From positions 1,838,310-1,902,309 of the forward strand of contig NZ_CM001773.1 in the NCBI RefSeq assembly GCF_000314895.2: a DNA stretch of 64,000 bases, read 5' to 3'. This DNA comes from Providencia sneebia DSM 19967. GTDB lineage: Bacteria > Pseudomonadota > Gammaproteobacteria > Enterobacterales > Enterobacteriaceae. Below, in pieces: positions 9,322-20,308 of the stretch; position 1 is the first letter of the stretch; every line of letters starts with the position of its first letter. Position numbers and translations under genes: made by a program. The notes beneath the pieces are model-generated. The model saw only the letters and a program-made list of their open reading frames with translations. It was not told where the DNA came from and made no database searches.

Positions 9322-9726
9322 ATGGGGCTATTAAGTATTTTTGATATTCCATCTTCGGCGTTAACGGCTCAGTCACAGCGTTTAAACGTCAGTGCAAGTA
9401 ATATGGCGAATTCGCAAAGTGTCATTGGTCCAGATAATACACCATTTCAAGCTAAGCAAGTTATTTTTCGATTAGCAGCACACAAGCATCAGCAAATTGG
9501 CGGAGTATATGTAAGTCAAATAGTTGATGATCCGTCACCACCTCGTTTGGAATATAAACCCAACCATCCATTAGCGGATGAAAAAGGTTTTGTACATATG
9601 CCAAATGTCGATATGGTCGGTGAAATGGTCAATACAATTTCAGCTTCTCGCAGTTACCAAGCTAATTTAGAAGTCATGAATATAGCAAAAATACTTTTAC
9701 AAAAAACCTTAATGTTAGGTCAATAA
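9322..9726 (+). CDS. flgC: Proximal rod protein FlgC
   Basis: This 134-residue proximal rod protein starts [21 protein letters not shown], which parallels E. coli FlgC. It carries the rod motif [12 protein letters not shown] and the C-terminal helix [19 protein letters not shown]. It follows flgB by four bases. Confidence 0.96.
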   Translation: MGLLSIFDIPSSALTAQSQRLNVSASNMANSQSVIGPDNTPFQAKQVIFRLAAHKHQQIGGVYVSQIVDDPSPPRLEYKPNHPLADEKGFVHMPNVDMVGEMVNTISASRSYQANLEVMNIAKILLQKTLMLGQ

Positions 9727-9738
9727 AAGGAATAAGAG

Positions 9739-10551
9739 ATGAGTATTTTAGCTCCCATCAATGAACCATTAAATAATTCCGCTTCAATTTCAGAACCATT
9801 AAATAATCATGTTCCAAAAAAATCACAATCTGATGATATGCGTGACACATTTTTAAAAATGATTGTGACACAAATGCAGAATCAAGATCCAACTAATCCT
9901 TTGGATAATAAAGAGTTAACTAGCCAATTAGCTCAAATTGCCTCACTAGAAAGTATGAATCGATTAAGTGATCATATTGGAGGGATTTCTCAGCAAATTA
10001 ATACCGGACAATCTTTACAAGCAACTCAACTAGTTGGCAAAGGGGTTTTGATTCCCGGAAATGAAATTATGCTTGGCCGTAAGAATATTGCTGAAGATAA
10101 AATTCATCCTACCAGCAATGTATCGACTCATTCTTTTACCATGTTCAATAGCCATAATTTAGCCGATAAATCAGAAAATTTTATTAATGATTATATTTCT
10201 TCTCCATTTGGCTTTCAATTATCAAAAAATGCCGAAAATGTTGAAATTATTATTCGCGATAAAAACAAAAATATTATCCGTAATTTTAACTATGACAAGC
10301 CTTTGAAAGCTGATCTTTATGACCTTTATTGGGATGGTAAGGATAATCAAGGGAATTATGTTTTAAATACTAATGGTAAATATTTCTTTGATGTTAAGGC
10401 CACTAATAATGGCTCTGATGTTAGTGTGACTAAACTGGGATATTCACGTGTTAATGGTGTGGTGTCAGGGGAAGATGCACCATTATTAGATGTGGGAATA
10501 GGGCAAAGTATTCCTCTTCGCCATATTTTAAAAGTTTATCCTAATTCTTAA
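9739..10551 (+). CDS. flgD: Hook capping/scaffold protein FlgD
   Basis: FlgD caps the growing hook and directs FlgE polymerisation. The product is 270 residues against about 231 in E. coli. The N-terminal export and core region has the family motif TFLKMIVTQMQNQDPTNPLDNKELTSQLAQ. The C-terminal part carries the FLN-like segment DLYWDGKDNQGNYV. Extra length lies between these parts (about residues 90-150, rich in N, S and H). An imperfect repeat, EPLNN, occurs twice near the N-terminus. Confidence 0.95.
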   Translation: MSILAPINEPLNNSASISEPLNNHVPKKSQSDDMRDTFLKMIVTQMQNQDPTNPLDNKELTSQLAQIASLESMNRLSDHIGGISQQINTGQSLQATQLVGKGVLIPGNEIMLGRKNIAEDKIHPTSNVSTHSFTMFNSHNLADKSENFINDYISSPFGFQLSKNAENVEIIIRDKNKNIIRNFNYDKPLKADLYDLYWDGKDNQGNYVLNTNGKYFFDVKATNNGSDVSVTKLGYSRVNGVVSGEDAPLLDVGIGQSIPLRHILKVYPNS

Positions 10552-10577
10552 TTTTATTTTATGTTGAAGGAAACAAT

Positions 10578-11798
10578 ATGCCTTTTGAACAAGCAATAAG
10601 TGGTTTAAATGCAGCATCAGTAGGATTAGATTCGATTGGAAATAACCTTGCTAATTTGGCAACTCATAGCTTCAAAAGTGGATCAGTTTCATTTGCTGAT
10701 ATGTGTGCAGCTTCGGGGAAAGGTTTAGGTGTTGATGTAACTTCTATTGCACAGAACTTTAATGACGGTGCTATCACTCGAACGGATAGATTGACCGATG
10801 TTGCTATTTCAGGAAATGGTTTTTTTCGCGTTCAAGATAAAAATGGCGGAATATATTATAGCCGTGATGGGCAATTTGTACGGGGTAAAAATGGTGACCT
10901 AATTAATAATCAAGGAATGGTGATCACGGGTTATTCAGCAAGTCTTGATGCACAAGGAAAAGTGAATATTCAAAATGGCTCAACACCAATTCCGTTAAAT
11001 ATCTCAACGGATATGATGCACGCGAAAGCATCTCAATTGGCAAAATTAACCACTCATTTAAATTCTCAAGAAACAATAAACGCCAATCCATTTGATATTA
11101 ATCACCCAGATAACCCACAAAATTCTCATTTCAAAACCGTTATGACAACTTATGATAGGCAAGGAAATCCTCTTGATGTCACTGTGTATTTTCAGAAAAC
11201 AGCCAATAATGAATGGGCTGTTTATGCTAAAAATGCAGGAGCCCCTAATGCCATAGCATTAGGTAACATGTCATTTGATGAGAATGGTAGCTTAATCAAT
11301 GCGAATAATGCGGTGTTTGATATTGCTTATCCGGGGATGAATGGGGCAAATAATCGTACTTTACGTGTAGATTTGAGCCAGACTTGTCAACAAAGAGTCA
11401 ATCAATCATCCGTCAGTGCAATTGATGTTGATGGGCATTCGGCTGGCGAATATATGTCATTCAATATAGAGGATAATGGGCTGATTATGGCTAATTATTC
11501 TAATCGACAACAACAAGTTGTGGGACAAATAGCATTATCCACTTTTGTAAATCCTCAAGGTTTAGCTTCCCAAGGTGGCAATCTTTGGGCTGCTACAAAT
11601 TCTTCGGGTAACCCAACTGAGGGCATTCCCGCAACAGGGTCGTTTGGTAAGTTAACAGGGGGAGCTCTGGAAGCATCGAATGTCGATATGAGTAAAGAGT
11701 TAATCAACATGATAGTGATGCAACGCTATTATCAATCAAATGCTCAGACAATCAAAACACAAGATCAAATACTGCAAACCTTGGTGAATTTACGATAA
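10578..11798 (+). CDS. flgE: Flagellar hook protein FlgE
   Basis: FlgE is the hook subunit. The 406-residue product has the N-terminal signature NNLANLATHSFKSGSVSFAD, the glycine-rich hook region (VAISGNGFFRVQDKNGGIYY) and the C-terminal helix ASNVDMSKELINMIVMQRYY. Length matches E. coli FlgE (402). Spacing from flgD is 26 bases, with AAGGAA as ribosome binding site. Confidence 0.96.
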   Translation: MPFEQAISGLNAASVGLDSIGNNLANLATHSFKSGSVSFADMCAASGKGLGVDVTSIAQNFNDGAITRTDRLTDVAISGNGFFRVQDKNGGIYYSRDGQFVRGKNGDLINNQGMVITGYSASLDAQGKVNIQNGSTPIPLNISTDMMHAKASQLAKLTTHLNSQETINANPFDINHPDNPQNSHFKTVMTTYDRQGNPLDVTVYFQKTANNEWAVYAKNAGAPNAIALGNMSFDENGSLINANNAVFDIAYPGMNGANNRTLRVDLSQTCQQRVNQSSVSAIDVDGHSAGEYMSFNIEDNGLIMANYSNRQQQVVGQIALSTFVNPQGLASQGGNLWAATNSSGNPTEGIPATGSFGKLTGGALEASNVDMSKELINMIVMQRYYQSNAQTIKTQDQILQTLVNLR

Positions 11799-11817
11799 AT
11801 AAATGTAGGAACCTTTC

Positions 11818-12573
11818 ATGGATCACGTTATTTATACCGCTATGGGCGGAGCTCAACAAGTGCTTGAAAGCCATGCAATTGCGGCTCATAACATCGCTAA
11901 TATTTCCTCAACAGGTTTTAAAGCACAGTTTTCAGCAATGCGGGCGGTACCCGTTCATGGTGATACAAAACAAACTCGGACATTAGTTATTGCTTCGACG
12001 CCGGGGGCAGATATAAGTCGAGGATCATTTAAGTACACAGGTAGCCCCTTAGATGTTGTCTTAAATGATAATCATTTTTTATCTGTGGAGCTGCAAGATG
12101 GTCGTGAAGCCTATACTCAAAATGGCAATATTCAAATTTCTCCTGAGGGGGAATTACGGATTGGCAAATACCGTTTAATTGGTGATAGCGGCGTAATTAC
12201 AGTTCCTCCGGATTCGAATATTTCTATTACGGCGGATGGCGCAGTTATGACTTCCTCTGCTAATGATCCTAACGGAACTTTTGGTGTTATTGACCAAGTA
12301 AAAGTGGTAGAGGCAAAACCTCATGATTTATCTCGTGGTGAAGAAGGGCTATTTCATTTATCAGACCATGCACGAAAGATATATGGCAACCAATTACCGC
12401 CAAGTGACAAAGTGATACTAACAGCGGGCATGGTAGAAGGTAGCAATGTTAATCCAGCAGAAGCTATGGTCTCAATGATTACACTCACACGCCAGTTTGA
12501 AATGCAGATGAAAGTGATTAGCTGTGCAGATGAAAATGCGCAAAGAGCCAACCAATTACTAACTGTTAGCTGA
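11818..12573 (+). CDS. flgF: Proximal rod protein FlgF
   Basis: FlgF is a rod protein. The 251 residues match the E. coli length. Visible are the start MDHVIYTAMGGAQQVLE, the rod motif AAHNIANISSTGFKAQFSAMR and the C-terminal segment GSNVNPAEAMVSMITLTRQFEMQMKVI. It sits in its conserved place between flgE and flgG. Confidence 0.96.
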   Translation: MDHVIYTAMGGAQQVLESHAIAAHNIANISSTGFKAQFSAMRAVPVHGDTKQTRTLVIASTPGADISRGSFKYTGSPLDVVLNDNHFLSVELQDGREAYTQNGNIQISPEGELRIGKYRLIGDSGVITVPPDSNISITADGAVMTSSANDPNGTFGVIDQVKVVEAKPHDLSRGEEGLFHLSDHARKIYGNQLPPSDKVILTAGMVEGSNVNPAEAMVSMITLTRQFEMQMKVISCADENAQRANQLLTVS

Positions 12574-12590
12574 CTTATTAAGGAAATATT

Positions 12591-13379
12591 ATGCCGAGCG
12601 CTTTAGATATCGCAAAAACAGGGCTTAATTCCCAACAAACTAACTTAGATGTCATTGCCAATAATTTGGCTAACGCCAGTACCAATGCTTATAAAGTACA
12701 ACATGCTTTATATGAAGATCTGCCTTATCAAAATCTTCGACAGCCAGGTGCTATGAACTCCAAACACACACTGTTACCTTCAGGATTACAGATCGGTACC
12801 GGTTCTAGGCTTGTTGCGACAAGTCATATACATAGCCAAGGTAATTTGAAAAATACAGGTGTATCAACGCATATTGCTATTAATGGAAAAGGTTTTTTAG
12901 AAGTTAAAATGCCAGATGGTTCTAGTGCCTTTACACGTGATGGCGCTTTGCAAAGTAATCAATATGGGATGCTAGAGATGGCATCGAATGGTTATCAAAT
13001 TGAATCAAATATAGTCATACCTGAAAATGCAACAAATATCACGATTGCACAGGATGGAACAGTTTCTGCCACTATTTTGGGTGAATCTCAGCCACAGATT
13101 ATAGGGGAATTAAAGCTGACAACGTTTATGAATGAGTCAGGATTGGAAAGTCTTGGTGGTAATTTATATCGGGAAACAGCAAGTTCAGGCGTTGCCAATA
13201 TTGGTATTGCTCCAGGTACGGAAGGCGCGGGTGTACTCCGCCAAGGTATGCTGGAAACATCTAATGTGAATGTTGCTGAGCAGCTTGTGAATATGATTGA
13301 AACACAGCGCGCTTATGAACTTAATAGCAAAGTTATTTCGACAGCTGATCAGATGTTACAACGATTAACTCAAATATAA
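12591..13379 (+). CDS. flgG: Distal rod protein FlgG
   Basis: FlgG builds the distal rod that crosses the periplasm. The product is 262 residues against 260 in E. coli. It has [21 protein letters not shown] at the start, the rod motif [16 protein letters not shown], and [29 protein letters not shown] at the end (given here in parts of one motif). Sequence and order leave little doubt. Confidence 0.96.
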   Translation: MPSALDIAKTGLNSQQTNLDVIANNLANASTNAYKVQHALYEDLPYQNLRQPGAMNSKHTLLPSGLQIGTGSRLVATSHIHSQGNLKNTGVSTHIAINGKGFLEVKMPDGSSAFTRDGALQSNQYGMLEMASNGYQIESNIVIPENATNITIAQDGTVSATILGESQPQIIGELKLTTFMNESGLESLGGNLYRETASSGVANIGIAPGTEGAGVLRQGMLETSNVNVAEQLVNMIETQRAYELNSKVISTADQMLQRLTQI

Positions 13380-13537
13380 TTGTTACTTAGCAACTAATTG
13401 GTTAACTGATGAGCAAATGAGAGTGTGCTCGCTTAATCTTCTGATGAGGTGAAAAGGAAAGTGCACTGTCATTTTGTGAGAGCTTATTGTAATAACAAAA
13501 TAGCAACGCAGAATATAAGCATTAAAGGATTAACTGT

Positions 13538-14257
13538 GTGAATGTGTTACAAAATAGAGAAAGCGTATTATATGTATCAAGTAAAGTCTTTATTCCCATT
13601 TTAGTATTACTCACCGTGGGTTGTGCTCATATAAAACCTCGTCCATTAGTGGATACGAAAACCAGCATATCGCCCAGTATGCCAGCAACCACTACAACAA
13701 ATGGCGCTATTTTCCACAATACTCAACCTATTTATTATGGCTATCAACCTCTTTTTGAGGATAGACGCCCACGCAATGTAGGAGACATATTAACCATCAA
13801 TTTACAAGAAAATGTCAGCGCTAGCAAAAACTCGTCAGCTAATGCTAATCGTAGCGGAAAAAGTAGCTTTCTTGCTGCGATTTTACCGGGATTTATACAA
13901 AACTGGTTTGGTTTAAGTCATCGTGAGTTTGAAGTCAAAGGGCAGAGTGACTTTATAGGAAAGGGCGCGGCTAATGCTAAAAATACCTTTAAAGGCACGA
14001 TTACAGTAACGGTTGATCAGTTATTGGCCAACGGAAATTTACATGTTGTGGGAGAAAAAAGGATTGCCATCAATCAAGGAACAGAGTCGATTCGTTTTTC
14101 TGGTGTTGTTAATCCACGCACAATTGGTAGTGATAATAGCGTTAATTCAACGAGAGTGGCTGATGCTCGTATCGAATATGTTGGTGATGGTTATATCAAT
14201 GAAGTACAAAATATGGGGTGGTTACAACGCTTTTTCTTAAATGTTTCGCCTTATTAA
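13538..14257 (+). CDS. flgH: L-ring lipoprotein FlgH
   Basis: FlgH forms the outer-membrane L ring. The start is GTG 13538, preceded by AAAGGA. The N-terminus is a lipoprotein signal with lipobox-like LTVGC, the cysteine at about residue 29. The body matches the family closely: [48 protein letters not shown], and the end [13 protein letters not shown]. It is 239 residues. The 158-base gap after flgG is larger than elsewhere in the operon and shows no clear gene. Confidence 0.96.
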   Translation: MNVLQNRESVLYVSSKVFIPILVLLTVGCAHIKPRPLVDTKTSISPSMPATTTTNGAIFHNTQPIYYGYQPLFEDRRPRNVGDILTINLQENVSASKNSSANANRSGKSSFLAAILPGFIQNWFGLSHREFEVKGQSDFIGKGAANAKNTFKGTITVTVDQLLANGNLHVVGEKRIAINQGTESIRFSGVVNPRTIGSDNSVNSTRVADARIEYVGDGYINEVQNMGWLQRFFLNVSPY

Positions 14258-14299
14258 ATTAAAGCGCAAATAGAATCAAGTATTTGTTGAGATAATTAA

Positions 14300-15403
14300 A
14301 TGAATAAATATATCACTCTACTGCACATATTATTTTGTGTTGTTGCTATGCCTGTGCATAGTGAACGTGTTAAAGATTTAACTTCAATACAAGGCGTACG
14401 CGATAACCCATTGATTGGTTATGGAATTGTTGTTGGACTTGATGGAACTGGAGACCAGACAATGCAAGCGCCTTTTACCTCTCAAAGTTTGAATAATATG
14501 TTGTCTCAAATGGGGATCACTGTCCCCCCAGGTAGCAATATGCAGTTAAAAAATATAGCCGCTGTTATGGTGACTGCAAAACTATCGCCCTTTGCTCATT
14601 CTGGACAATCGATTGATGTCGTGGTGTCTTCAATGGGAAATGCAAAAAGCTTGAGAGGTGGAACTTTATTAATGACACCATTAAAAGGTTCTGATGGGCA
14701 AATTTATGCCATGGCTCAAGGTCATGTTTTAGTTGGAGGAGTTGGCGTTAGTTCGGGGGGGAACAGCTTAAAAGTGAATCAATTAAATGGGGGAAGCATA
14801 AGTGGTGGAGCAATTATTGAACGAGAATTAACCAATAATTTTGCACGGAATGGCGTTATTAATTTGCAGTTGAATGAAAATAGCTTTGCATTGGCTCAAA
14901 GTATTAGTGATGCCATTAATCATCTAAATTCCTCCGGTACAGCAACGCCATTAGACCCGCGTACTGTGCAATTAAACTTGCCAAAGAGCCCTTGTGAACA
15001 GGTCAAGTTTCTTGCTAAAGTTCAAGATATTAACGTGAAAAAGCCAATATCAGAAGCAAAAGTCGTCATTAATTCTCGAACAGGCTCTGTAGTCATTAAT
15101 CGCAGTGTGGAATTAGAAAGTTGTGCTGTAGCTCATGGAAGTTTATCTGTCACTGTTGAGCGACAAACACAAGTCAGTCAACCTAATACCGCATTTGCTG
15201 GGGGACAAACGGTTGTTACTCGCAACACTAACCTTGATATACGTGAAAAAGGCGATCAATTACAAAAAGTGAATGCGAGTGTGCAGCTCAACCAAGTGAT
15301 ACAAGCTTTAAATAGGCTGGGTGCTACGCCAACAGACCTGATGTCAATTTTACAGGCAATGGAAAGCGCAGGATGTTTGCGTGCAAAATTGGAGATTATT
15401 TAA
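14300..15403 (+). CDS. flgI: P-ring protein FlgI
   Basis: FlgI forms the periplasmic P ring. The 367-residue product has a signal peptide (about residues 1-21, ending PVHS) followed by the typical mature start [20 protein letters not shown] and [11 protein letters not shown]. It ends with [19 protein letters not shown]. Its TAA stop shares its last base with the first base of flgJ. Confidence 0.96.
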   Translation: MNKYITLLHILFCVVAMPVHSERVKDLTSIQGVRDNPLIGYGIVVGLDGTGDQTMQAPFTSQSLNNMLSQMGITVPPGSNMQLKNIAAVMVTAKLSPFAHSGQSIDVVVSSMGNAKSLRGGTLLMTPLKGSDGQIYAMAQGHVLVGGVGVSSGGNSLKVNQLNGGSISGGAIIERELTNNFARNGVINLQLNENSFALAQSISDAINHLNSSGTATPLDPRTVQLNLPKSPCEQVKFLAKVQDINVKKPISEAKVVINSRTGSVVINRSVELESCAVAHGSLSVTVERQTQVSQPNTAFAGGQTVVTRNTNLDIREKGDQLQKVNASVQLNQVIQALNRLGATPTDLMSILQAMESAGCLRAKLEII

Positions 15404-16392
15404 TGAATAATCTGCCATTAATGCAAGAAAATATATTCGAATATCAATTATTTGATCAATTAAAATATAATCTTCAAGATGTCAGCAATGAGGCTTCTAA
15501 ATCAGAATTAAAACACGTTTCCCAACAGTTAGAAGCGACTTTTGTTCAGATGATGTTAAAAAGTATGCGTGAAGCATTACCAAAAGGTGGTTTATTTTCG
15601 AGTGAACAAACTCATTTACTAACTAACATGTACGATCAGCAATTAGCTCAAGATTTATCACAAAAAGGTTTAGGATTTGCTGACCAGATTTACCAGCAAT
15701 TAGTGCGTGAACACAAAGATAACATTTCAGATATTGAATTTACAAATCATCCCTCCAAAAATATCAATCAGGTTAATCAATTATCATCTCAAACAAGAGC
15801 TGAAACTATACAGCCTTTCACATCATTGGATGAAAACATGCCTGTATCATTGCAAAAGATGCGTGACCTTGCATTGAGTAGCCAACATTTTGTTCATCAA
15901 TTAATGCAGCCGGTAAAAGCGGTAAGTCAAAAAAGTGGTATTCCATATCTTTTAATATTAGCGCAAGCAGCATTAGAAAGTGGGTGGGGAAAAAAGCAAA
16001 TTTTAACTGAGGAAGGTAAAAAAAGTCACAATCTATTTGGCGTTAAAGCGGGTAAAGGATGGAAAGGGCCAGTAACAAATATCCTGACAACAGAAATTAT
16101 TGACGGAAAAAATATTAAGATGCGAGATTATTTTCGGGTCTATAGTTCATATGAGGAATCAATAGGTGATTATATTAACTTATTAACTAAAAATTCGCGT
16201 TATCTCAATGTAAAACAAACGAAATCTCCCGAAATGGCAGCAAAATTGTTACATAGAGCTGGCTATGCAACTGATACTAATTACTCAGAAAAATTAATTA
16301 GTATTATTAATCAAATTCGTCATTATTTAATAAATAAATATGAAGTAAATTCACGACCAATTTATCCTGTCGACCTTAAAGATCTTTTTTAA
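15403..16392 (+). CDS. flgJ: Rod-cap and peptidoglycan hydrolase FlgJ
   Basis: FlgJ helps rod assembly and cuts peptidoglycan for its passage. I chose ATG 15403, which overlaps the flgI stop (TAATG), over the upstream in-frame ATG 15373. This gives 329 residues against 313 in E. coli. The N-terminal rod-cap part has QQLEATFVQMMLKSMREALPKGG. The C-terminal muramidase domain begins near residue 160 with ILAQAALESGWGKKQI, whose glutamate is the likely catalytic residue, and continues with HNLFGVKAGKGWKGP. Both domains appear intact. Confidence 0.94.
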   Translation: MNNLPLMQENIFEYQLFDQLKYNLQDVSNEASKSELKHVSQQLEATFVQMMLKSMREALPKGGLFSSEQTHLLTNMYDQQLAQDLSQKGLGFADQIYQQLVREHKDNISDIEFTNHPSKNINQVNQLSSQTRAETIQPFTSLDENMPVSLQKMRDLALSSQHFVHQLMQPVKAVSQKSGIPYLLILAQAALESGWGKKQILTEEGKKSHNLFGVKAGKGWKGPVTNILTTEIIDGKNIKMRDYFRVYSSYEESIGDYINLLTKNSRYLNVKQTKSPEMAAKLLHRAGYATDTNYSEKLISIINQIRHYLINKYEVNSRPIYPVDLKDLF

Positions 16393-16421
16393 CGAATAAT
16401 TATCAAAGATTAGGTTATCAC

Positions 16422-16448
16422 TAAACTTCCCTTCTTTTTTACCGATAT
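16422..16448 (+). promoter_or_regulatory. Sigma-28 promoter for flgK-flgL
   Basis: TAAA (16422-16425), 15 bases, then ACCGATAT (16441-16448). Two of the eight -10 bases differ from the consensus GCCGATAA. It lies 82 bases before flgK in the flgJ-flgK gap, where a class III promoter is expected. Confidence 0.75.
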
Positions 16449-16530
16449 ATTCATTAATAGAAAACATATATAGGCAGATAAATAAGTGTGAATTTACGAA
16501 AAAAATCAGTTACTAATTTAGGATTATCTT

Positions 16531-18174
16531 ATGCTTAATAATATAATGAATAATGCCTTAAGTGGTATAAATATAGCTCAAAATAGCTCAAGTGTGATAT
16601 CAAATAATATATCTAATGCTAATCTAGATGGTTATCATCGGCAGAATGTCGTTATTGGTGAAAATCCAGGAAGAGTAACACCTCATGGGTATTTGGGTAA
16701 TGGCTGCTACATTAGCCATGTTCATCGTGAGAACAATTCATTACTTAATAAGCAATATAATCAGTCATTGGCATATCGTGGTGAATACCAAGCTTATGTA
16801 CAAAATAGTAATCAAGTTGACAATTTATTTTCAAATGATATAGCTAATATTGCGAGTTGTATTGGTGATTTTTTTGCTTCATTAGACCTTTTTAGTAGTG
16901 ATACTAGCGATAAAACTTTAATTAATAATTTTTTAGATAAGGCAAACTGCCTTGTTAATCAATTTAAAGAAATCGACCATAGACTACAGGAAATGAAGAG
17001 AGGTATTAATTATCAAATTGAATCTAAAATTAAAAGTATCAATACAAATATAGAAGAAATCACTCTTTTAAATCGGCAGATAACGAAAGTACGGGCCATT
17101 GGGAATGCAGAACCGAACGATTTACTTGATGCTCGTGATAATTTAGTCCATAAACTTAGCTCAGTTATTGGTGTAAAAGTAGTGGAGCAAAATGGCAATT
17201 ATAATGTATTAATTTCTAATGGTCTGCCACTTGTAACACCAGAAAAAGCGAATCATCTAGCCGCAATATTATCTTCAAAAGATCCTCAGTGCTTGAGTGT
17301 TGGTTTTATAGGCGAGAATGAACAGCCATATGAAATTAATGAGGAGCAACTTAGTAGTGGTGAATTAAGTGGCAGCTTACGTTCATACTATGAAATTATT
17401 GAGCCTACTTATCAAAAGATAAATAAGTTAGCATTAATCTTTGCAACAAAAATTAATGAAATTCATGAAAAAGGCTTTGATATTGATGGGAATATGGGGA
17501 AACCATTTTTTTCTGTTGGAAAAGGTTATGTGGTGGGAAATACCACTAATAAGGGAAATGTTGATTTTTCCCTAAGTTATGATGATGTTTCTCAAATTGA
17601 AGCAAATAATTATAATTTATATTTCAATGGTAATAGCTGGATAGCTACTCGATTACCTGATGGTAATAAAGTTGTCGTGGATGATTCAAATCCGAATATA
17701 TTGAAATTTGACGGTATTGAATTAACGATTGATAATAATACAGCTAAAAATGGTGATTCATTTTTAGTGAAACCAGTTAATAATGTAATTAGTGAGTTGG
17801 GTAATTTAGTCAACAATGATGCTAAATTTTCAGTAGCAGGTTCAAATAAATGTGAGCTTAGTGATAATGAAAATATAAAAGCATTAGCTGAATTACAAAA
17901 CAAGAAGCTAATAAAAGGTAATGCAACATTTACTGATTATTACGCTTTTCTTGTAAATGATGTGGGTAATTTAGCAAAACAGGCACAAGCAAGCGCTGAT
18001 ATATATAATGGTATGACTGAAAAATTTTACCAGAAAATACAATCTAATTCCGGTGTAAACATTGATGAAGAGATGATTCAAATGCAAAAAAATCAGCAAT
18101 TATTTAATGCGAATGCGCAAGTACTAAAAGTGACTGATAATCTTTTCAATAGCTTGATGAGTGTTTTTAGATAG
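16531..18174 (+). CDS. flgK: Hook-filament junction protein FlgK (HAP1)
   Basis: FlgK joins hook to filament. The 547-residue product matches E. coli FlgK in length. The N-terminus shows NNIMNNALSGINIAQNSSSV and ISNNISNANLDGYHRQNVV. The C-terminus ends in the helix EEMIQMQKNQQLFNANAQVL. The middle is rich in N, K and I, fitting the AT-rich genome. Transcribed with flgL from its own sigma-28 promoter. Confidence 0.95.
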   Translation: MLNNIMNNALSGINIAQNSSSVISNNISNANLDGYHRQNVVIGENPGRVTPHGYLGNGCYISHVHRENNSLLNKQYNQSLAYRGEYQAYVQNSNQVDNLFSNDIANIASCIGDFFASLDLFSSDTSDKTLINNFLDKANCLVNQFKEIDHRLQEMKRGINYQIESKIKSINTNIEEITLLNRQITKVRAIGNAEPNDLLDARDNLVHKLSSVIGVKVVEQNGNYNVLISNGLPLVTPEKANHLAAILSSKDPQCLSVGFIGENEQPYEINEEQLSSGELSGSLRSYYEIIEPTYQKINKLALIFATKINEIHEKGFDIDGNMGKPFFSVGKGYVVGNTTNKGNVDFSLSYDDVSQIEANNYNLYFNGNSWIATRLPDGNKVVVDDSNPNILKFDGIELTIDNNTAKNGDSFLVKPVNNVISELGNLVNNDAKFSVAGSNKCELSDNENIKALAELQNKKLIKGNATFTDYYAFLVNDVGNLAKQAQASADIYNGMTEKFYQKIQSNSGVNIDEEMIQMQKNQQLFNANAQVLKVTDNLFNSLMSVFR

Positions 18175-18198
18175 CCATAATAGCATAAGGGAATTAAG

Positions 18199-19128
18199 AT
18201 GCGTGTAAGTACTAATATGATTTATCACCAGTCATTACAACATATCAACAATGCTCAAGAAAATTGCATGAAATCTCAGAGCCAGTTAGCTTCAGGTAAG
18301 ATAGTTAACAAACCTTCTGATGAACCTTATTCATATGCACAAACAGTTCGTTTAGGGCAGTTAGAAAATTGTAATCAGCAATATATGAAAAATAGAAATC
18401 TTGCTGAAATGGGCATGAAATTACAAATGGATATATTAAGTCAGATGAACGACGTAATGATCCAGATTGATACAACAATAATTCAAGCATCTAATCAATG
18501 TACTTTAAATGAAAGAGATAATGTCTCTCTTGCTGAACAATTAAATAGCTTAAAAGATCAATTAGTTGCATTAGCTAATACAACAGATGGTAATGGCCGT
18601 TATATCTTTGCTGGTTTTAAATCGGATAAGCCACCATTTATAAAAAATGTAAATGGAGAGATACAATATCAAGGTAGTGATAAAGAGATAACTCAGAGGG
18701 TTTCAAGTAATAATGAAATGACAACTTACTTTATGGGTAAGAATGTTTTTTCAACAGATGAAAATAATGTGGTATTTTTTTTTAAAACACTAGATATAGG
18801 AATTAAAGCATTAAATAAATCGAAAATAAATATTTCACAATCTGAATTAGATATAATTCAGGATGACATAAACAAGGTTAATCGTGAAGTTAAATCTGCA
18901 TTAGAAAAAATTTCAAATATTGAGATGAAGCAAGGTTTACAGTTACAATATATTGAGCGTCTTAATTTCCAATGCGATGAGCAAAGCATACAAAACAAGC
19001 AGCAAATAAGTAAGTTATCAGAAATTAATTTAGTAGAAGGAATAATGATTTTTAATAAAGAGATGGAAGTTTTACAAGCCTCTCAAGATGTTTTTAAAAA
19101 ATTAAATAAATTATCTTTATTTAATTAA
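18199..19128 (+). CDS. flgL: Hook-filament junction protein FlgL (HAP3)
   Basis: FlgL is the second junction protein. The 309-residue product starts MRVSTNMIYHQSLQHINNAQ and has the flagellin-like N-terminal motif SQLASGKIVNKPSDEPYSYA plus GNGRYIFAGFKSDKPPF. It follows flgK by 24 bases and ends the plus-strand flg cluster, converging on fliR. Confidence 0.94.
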   Translation: MRVSTNMIYHQSLQHINNAQENCMKSQSQLASGKIVNKPSDEPYSYAQTVRLGQLENCNQQYMKNRNLAEMGMKLQMDILSQMNDVMIQIDTTIIQASNQCTLNERDNVSLAEQLNSLKDQLVALANTTDGNGRYIFAGFKSDKPPFIKNVNGEIQYQGSDKEITQRVSSNNEMTTYFMGKNVFSTDENNVVFFFKTLDIGIKALNKSKINISQSELDIIQDDINKVNREVKSALEKISNIEMKQGLQLQYIERLNFQCDEQSIQNKQQISKLSEINLVEGIMIFNKEMEVLQASQDVFKKLNKLSLFN

Positions 19129-19526
19129 GTTATATTGATTTTATCTCGAAATTCTTAATATTTAAAAATGATGTGTTATCAGTGTGATATTTCAATCTTA
19201 CTGATTTTTATAACAGTATTATTATATGCTAGGCTATAGTTCATTGCCGCACCGGCAGGTTTTAATTAGATATTTTAAATCAACAGTATCGATTCTGTAT
19301 TTTAACTGGATATTTATTTCTCTAGAACAGTTTTAATTGTGAATGAAAAATGTATATTAACAGGTTGTTTTATTCTAATGTTTATTCTATTTACAAGTAA
19401 TATAGAAATCATGGTGTAAGTTTGAAAATAAAATTTTTCCGGTGCTGTATTTGAAAATTAAAAATAAAGGTATATGTGGTTAGCTGATGTGTAGAGTAAA
19501 TTAAGTGGCAACGCATTACACTTATT
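19129..19526. other. Convergent gap between flgL and fliR
   Basis: No gene or clear intrinsic terminator is visible in these 398 bases, although two operons converge here. The stretch is AT-rich and without long repeats. Confidence 0.4.
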
Positions 19527-20306
19527 TTACACAAACAAGCTTAGTATTAATGATAATTGCTCAAAGGCTTGATGCAACAAACGTCCAGTAAAATGTGGCA
19601 GAATGGAGATCAGTAAACCAAGCATACTTATACCTATGGTTAATGTTAATGGGAAACCAATAGCAAATGTGGATAGTTGAGGTGTCATCCTGTTTAATAT
19701 TCCTAAAGTAATATTGAGTATTAAAAACAAAGTGATAAACGGTAAAGCTAGCATTAATCCATTGATAAAAAGCGAATCGGCAAATTGGACTAAAGACCAA
19801 AATCCATCTCGATTTAATAATGTTTGCTGAATTGGTATTGATTCGAATGAATTGATGACTGCATCAATTAGCCATAAATGACCGTTGTATAACAAAAATA
19901 GTAACATCATGAATAAATTCAATATGCGACCTAATATTGGTACATTAGGACCACTTGATGCATCAAAAAAGGTAGCAAATGAAAGTCCCATTTGTAAACC
20001 TATGATTTCTCCGGCATAGCGTACAGCTGCAAAGATAATTTGCATTGTTAATCCAATTATCAAACCAATTCCAATTTGTATCAATACAACTCTTATTCCC
20101 ATCATAGAAAATAATGGAATTTCAACCGCTGGAAGTAGGGGGGAAATTATAACAATAGTAAACAATGCTAATATAATGCGAGTTTTTGTAATTGCTTGTT
20201 TTTCATTAAAAAAAGGTGCTGTTGTAAATAGAGCTAATAGCCGAATAAAAGGATAAAATCCTTGATTTAGCCAATATGTAAAGGCTTCGCTTGTTATTGT
20301 TAACAT
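19527..20306 (-). CDS. fliR: Flagellar export gate protein FliR
   Basis: FliR is a membrane subunit of the FliPQR export gate. The 259-residue product is almost wholly hydrophobic with six or more helices. It shows family text such as RLLALFTTAPFFNEKQAITKTR and LQMGLSFATFFDASSGPNVPIL (two separate segments). Length equals that of E. coli (261). It is the last gene of the minus-strand fliLMNOPQR group, two bases after fliQ. Confidence 0.95.
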   Translation of the reverse strand: MLTITSEAFTYWLNQGFYPFIRLLALFTTAPFFNEKQAITKTRIILALFTIVIISPLLPAVEIPLFSMMGIRVVLIQIGIGLIIGLTMQIIFAAVRYAGEIIGLQMGLSFATFFDASSGPNVPILGRILNLFMMLLFLLYNGHLWLIDAVINSFESIPIQQTLLNRDGFWSLVQFADSLFINGLMLALPFITLFLILNITLGILNRMTPQLSTFAIGFPLTLTIGISMLGLLISILPHFTGRLLHQAFEQLSLILSLFV

Positions 20307-20308
20307 GT

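Noticed and set aside
15373..15402. Upstream in-frame ATG for flgJ at 15373
   Set aside because: It lies deep inside flgI, and the ATG overlapping the flgI stop is the usual arrangement.
19248..19444. GCACCGG / CCGGTGC pair in the flgL-fliR gap
   Set aside because: Only seven bases, separated by about 190 bases, with no extension of the arms.
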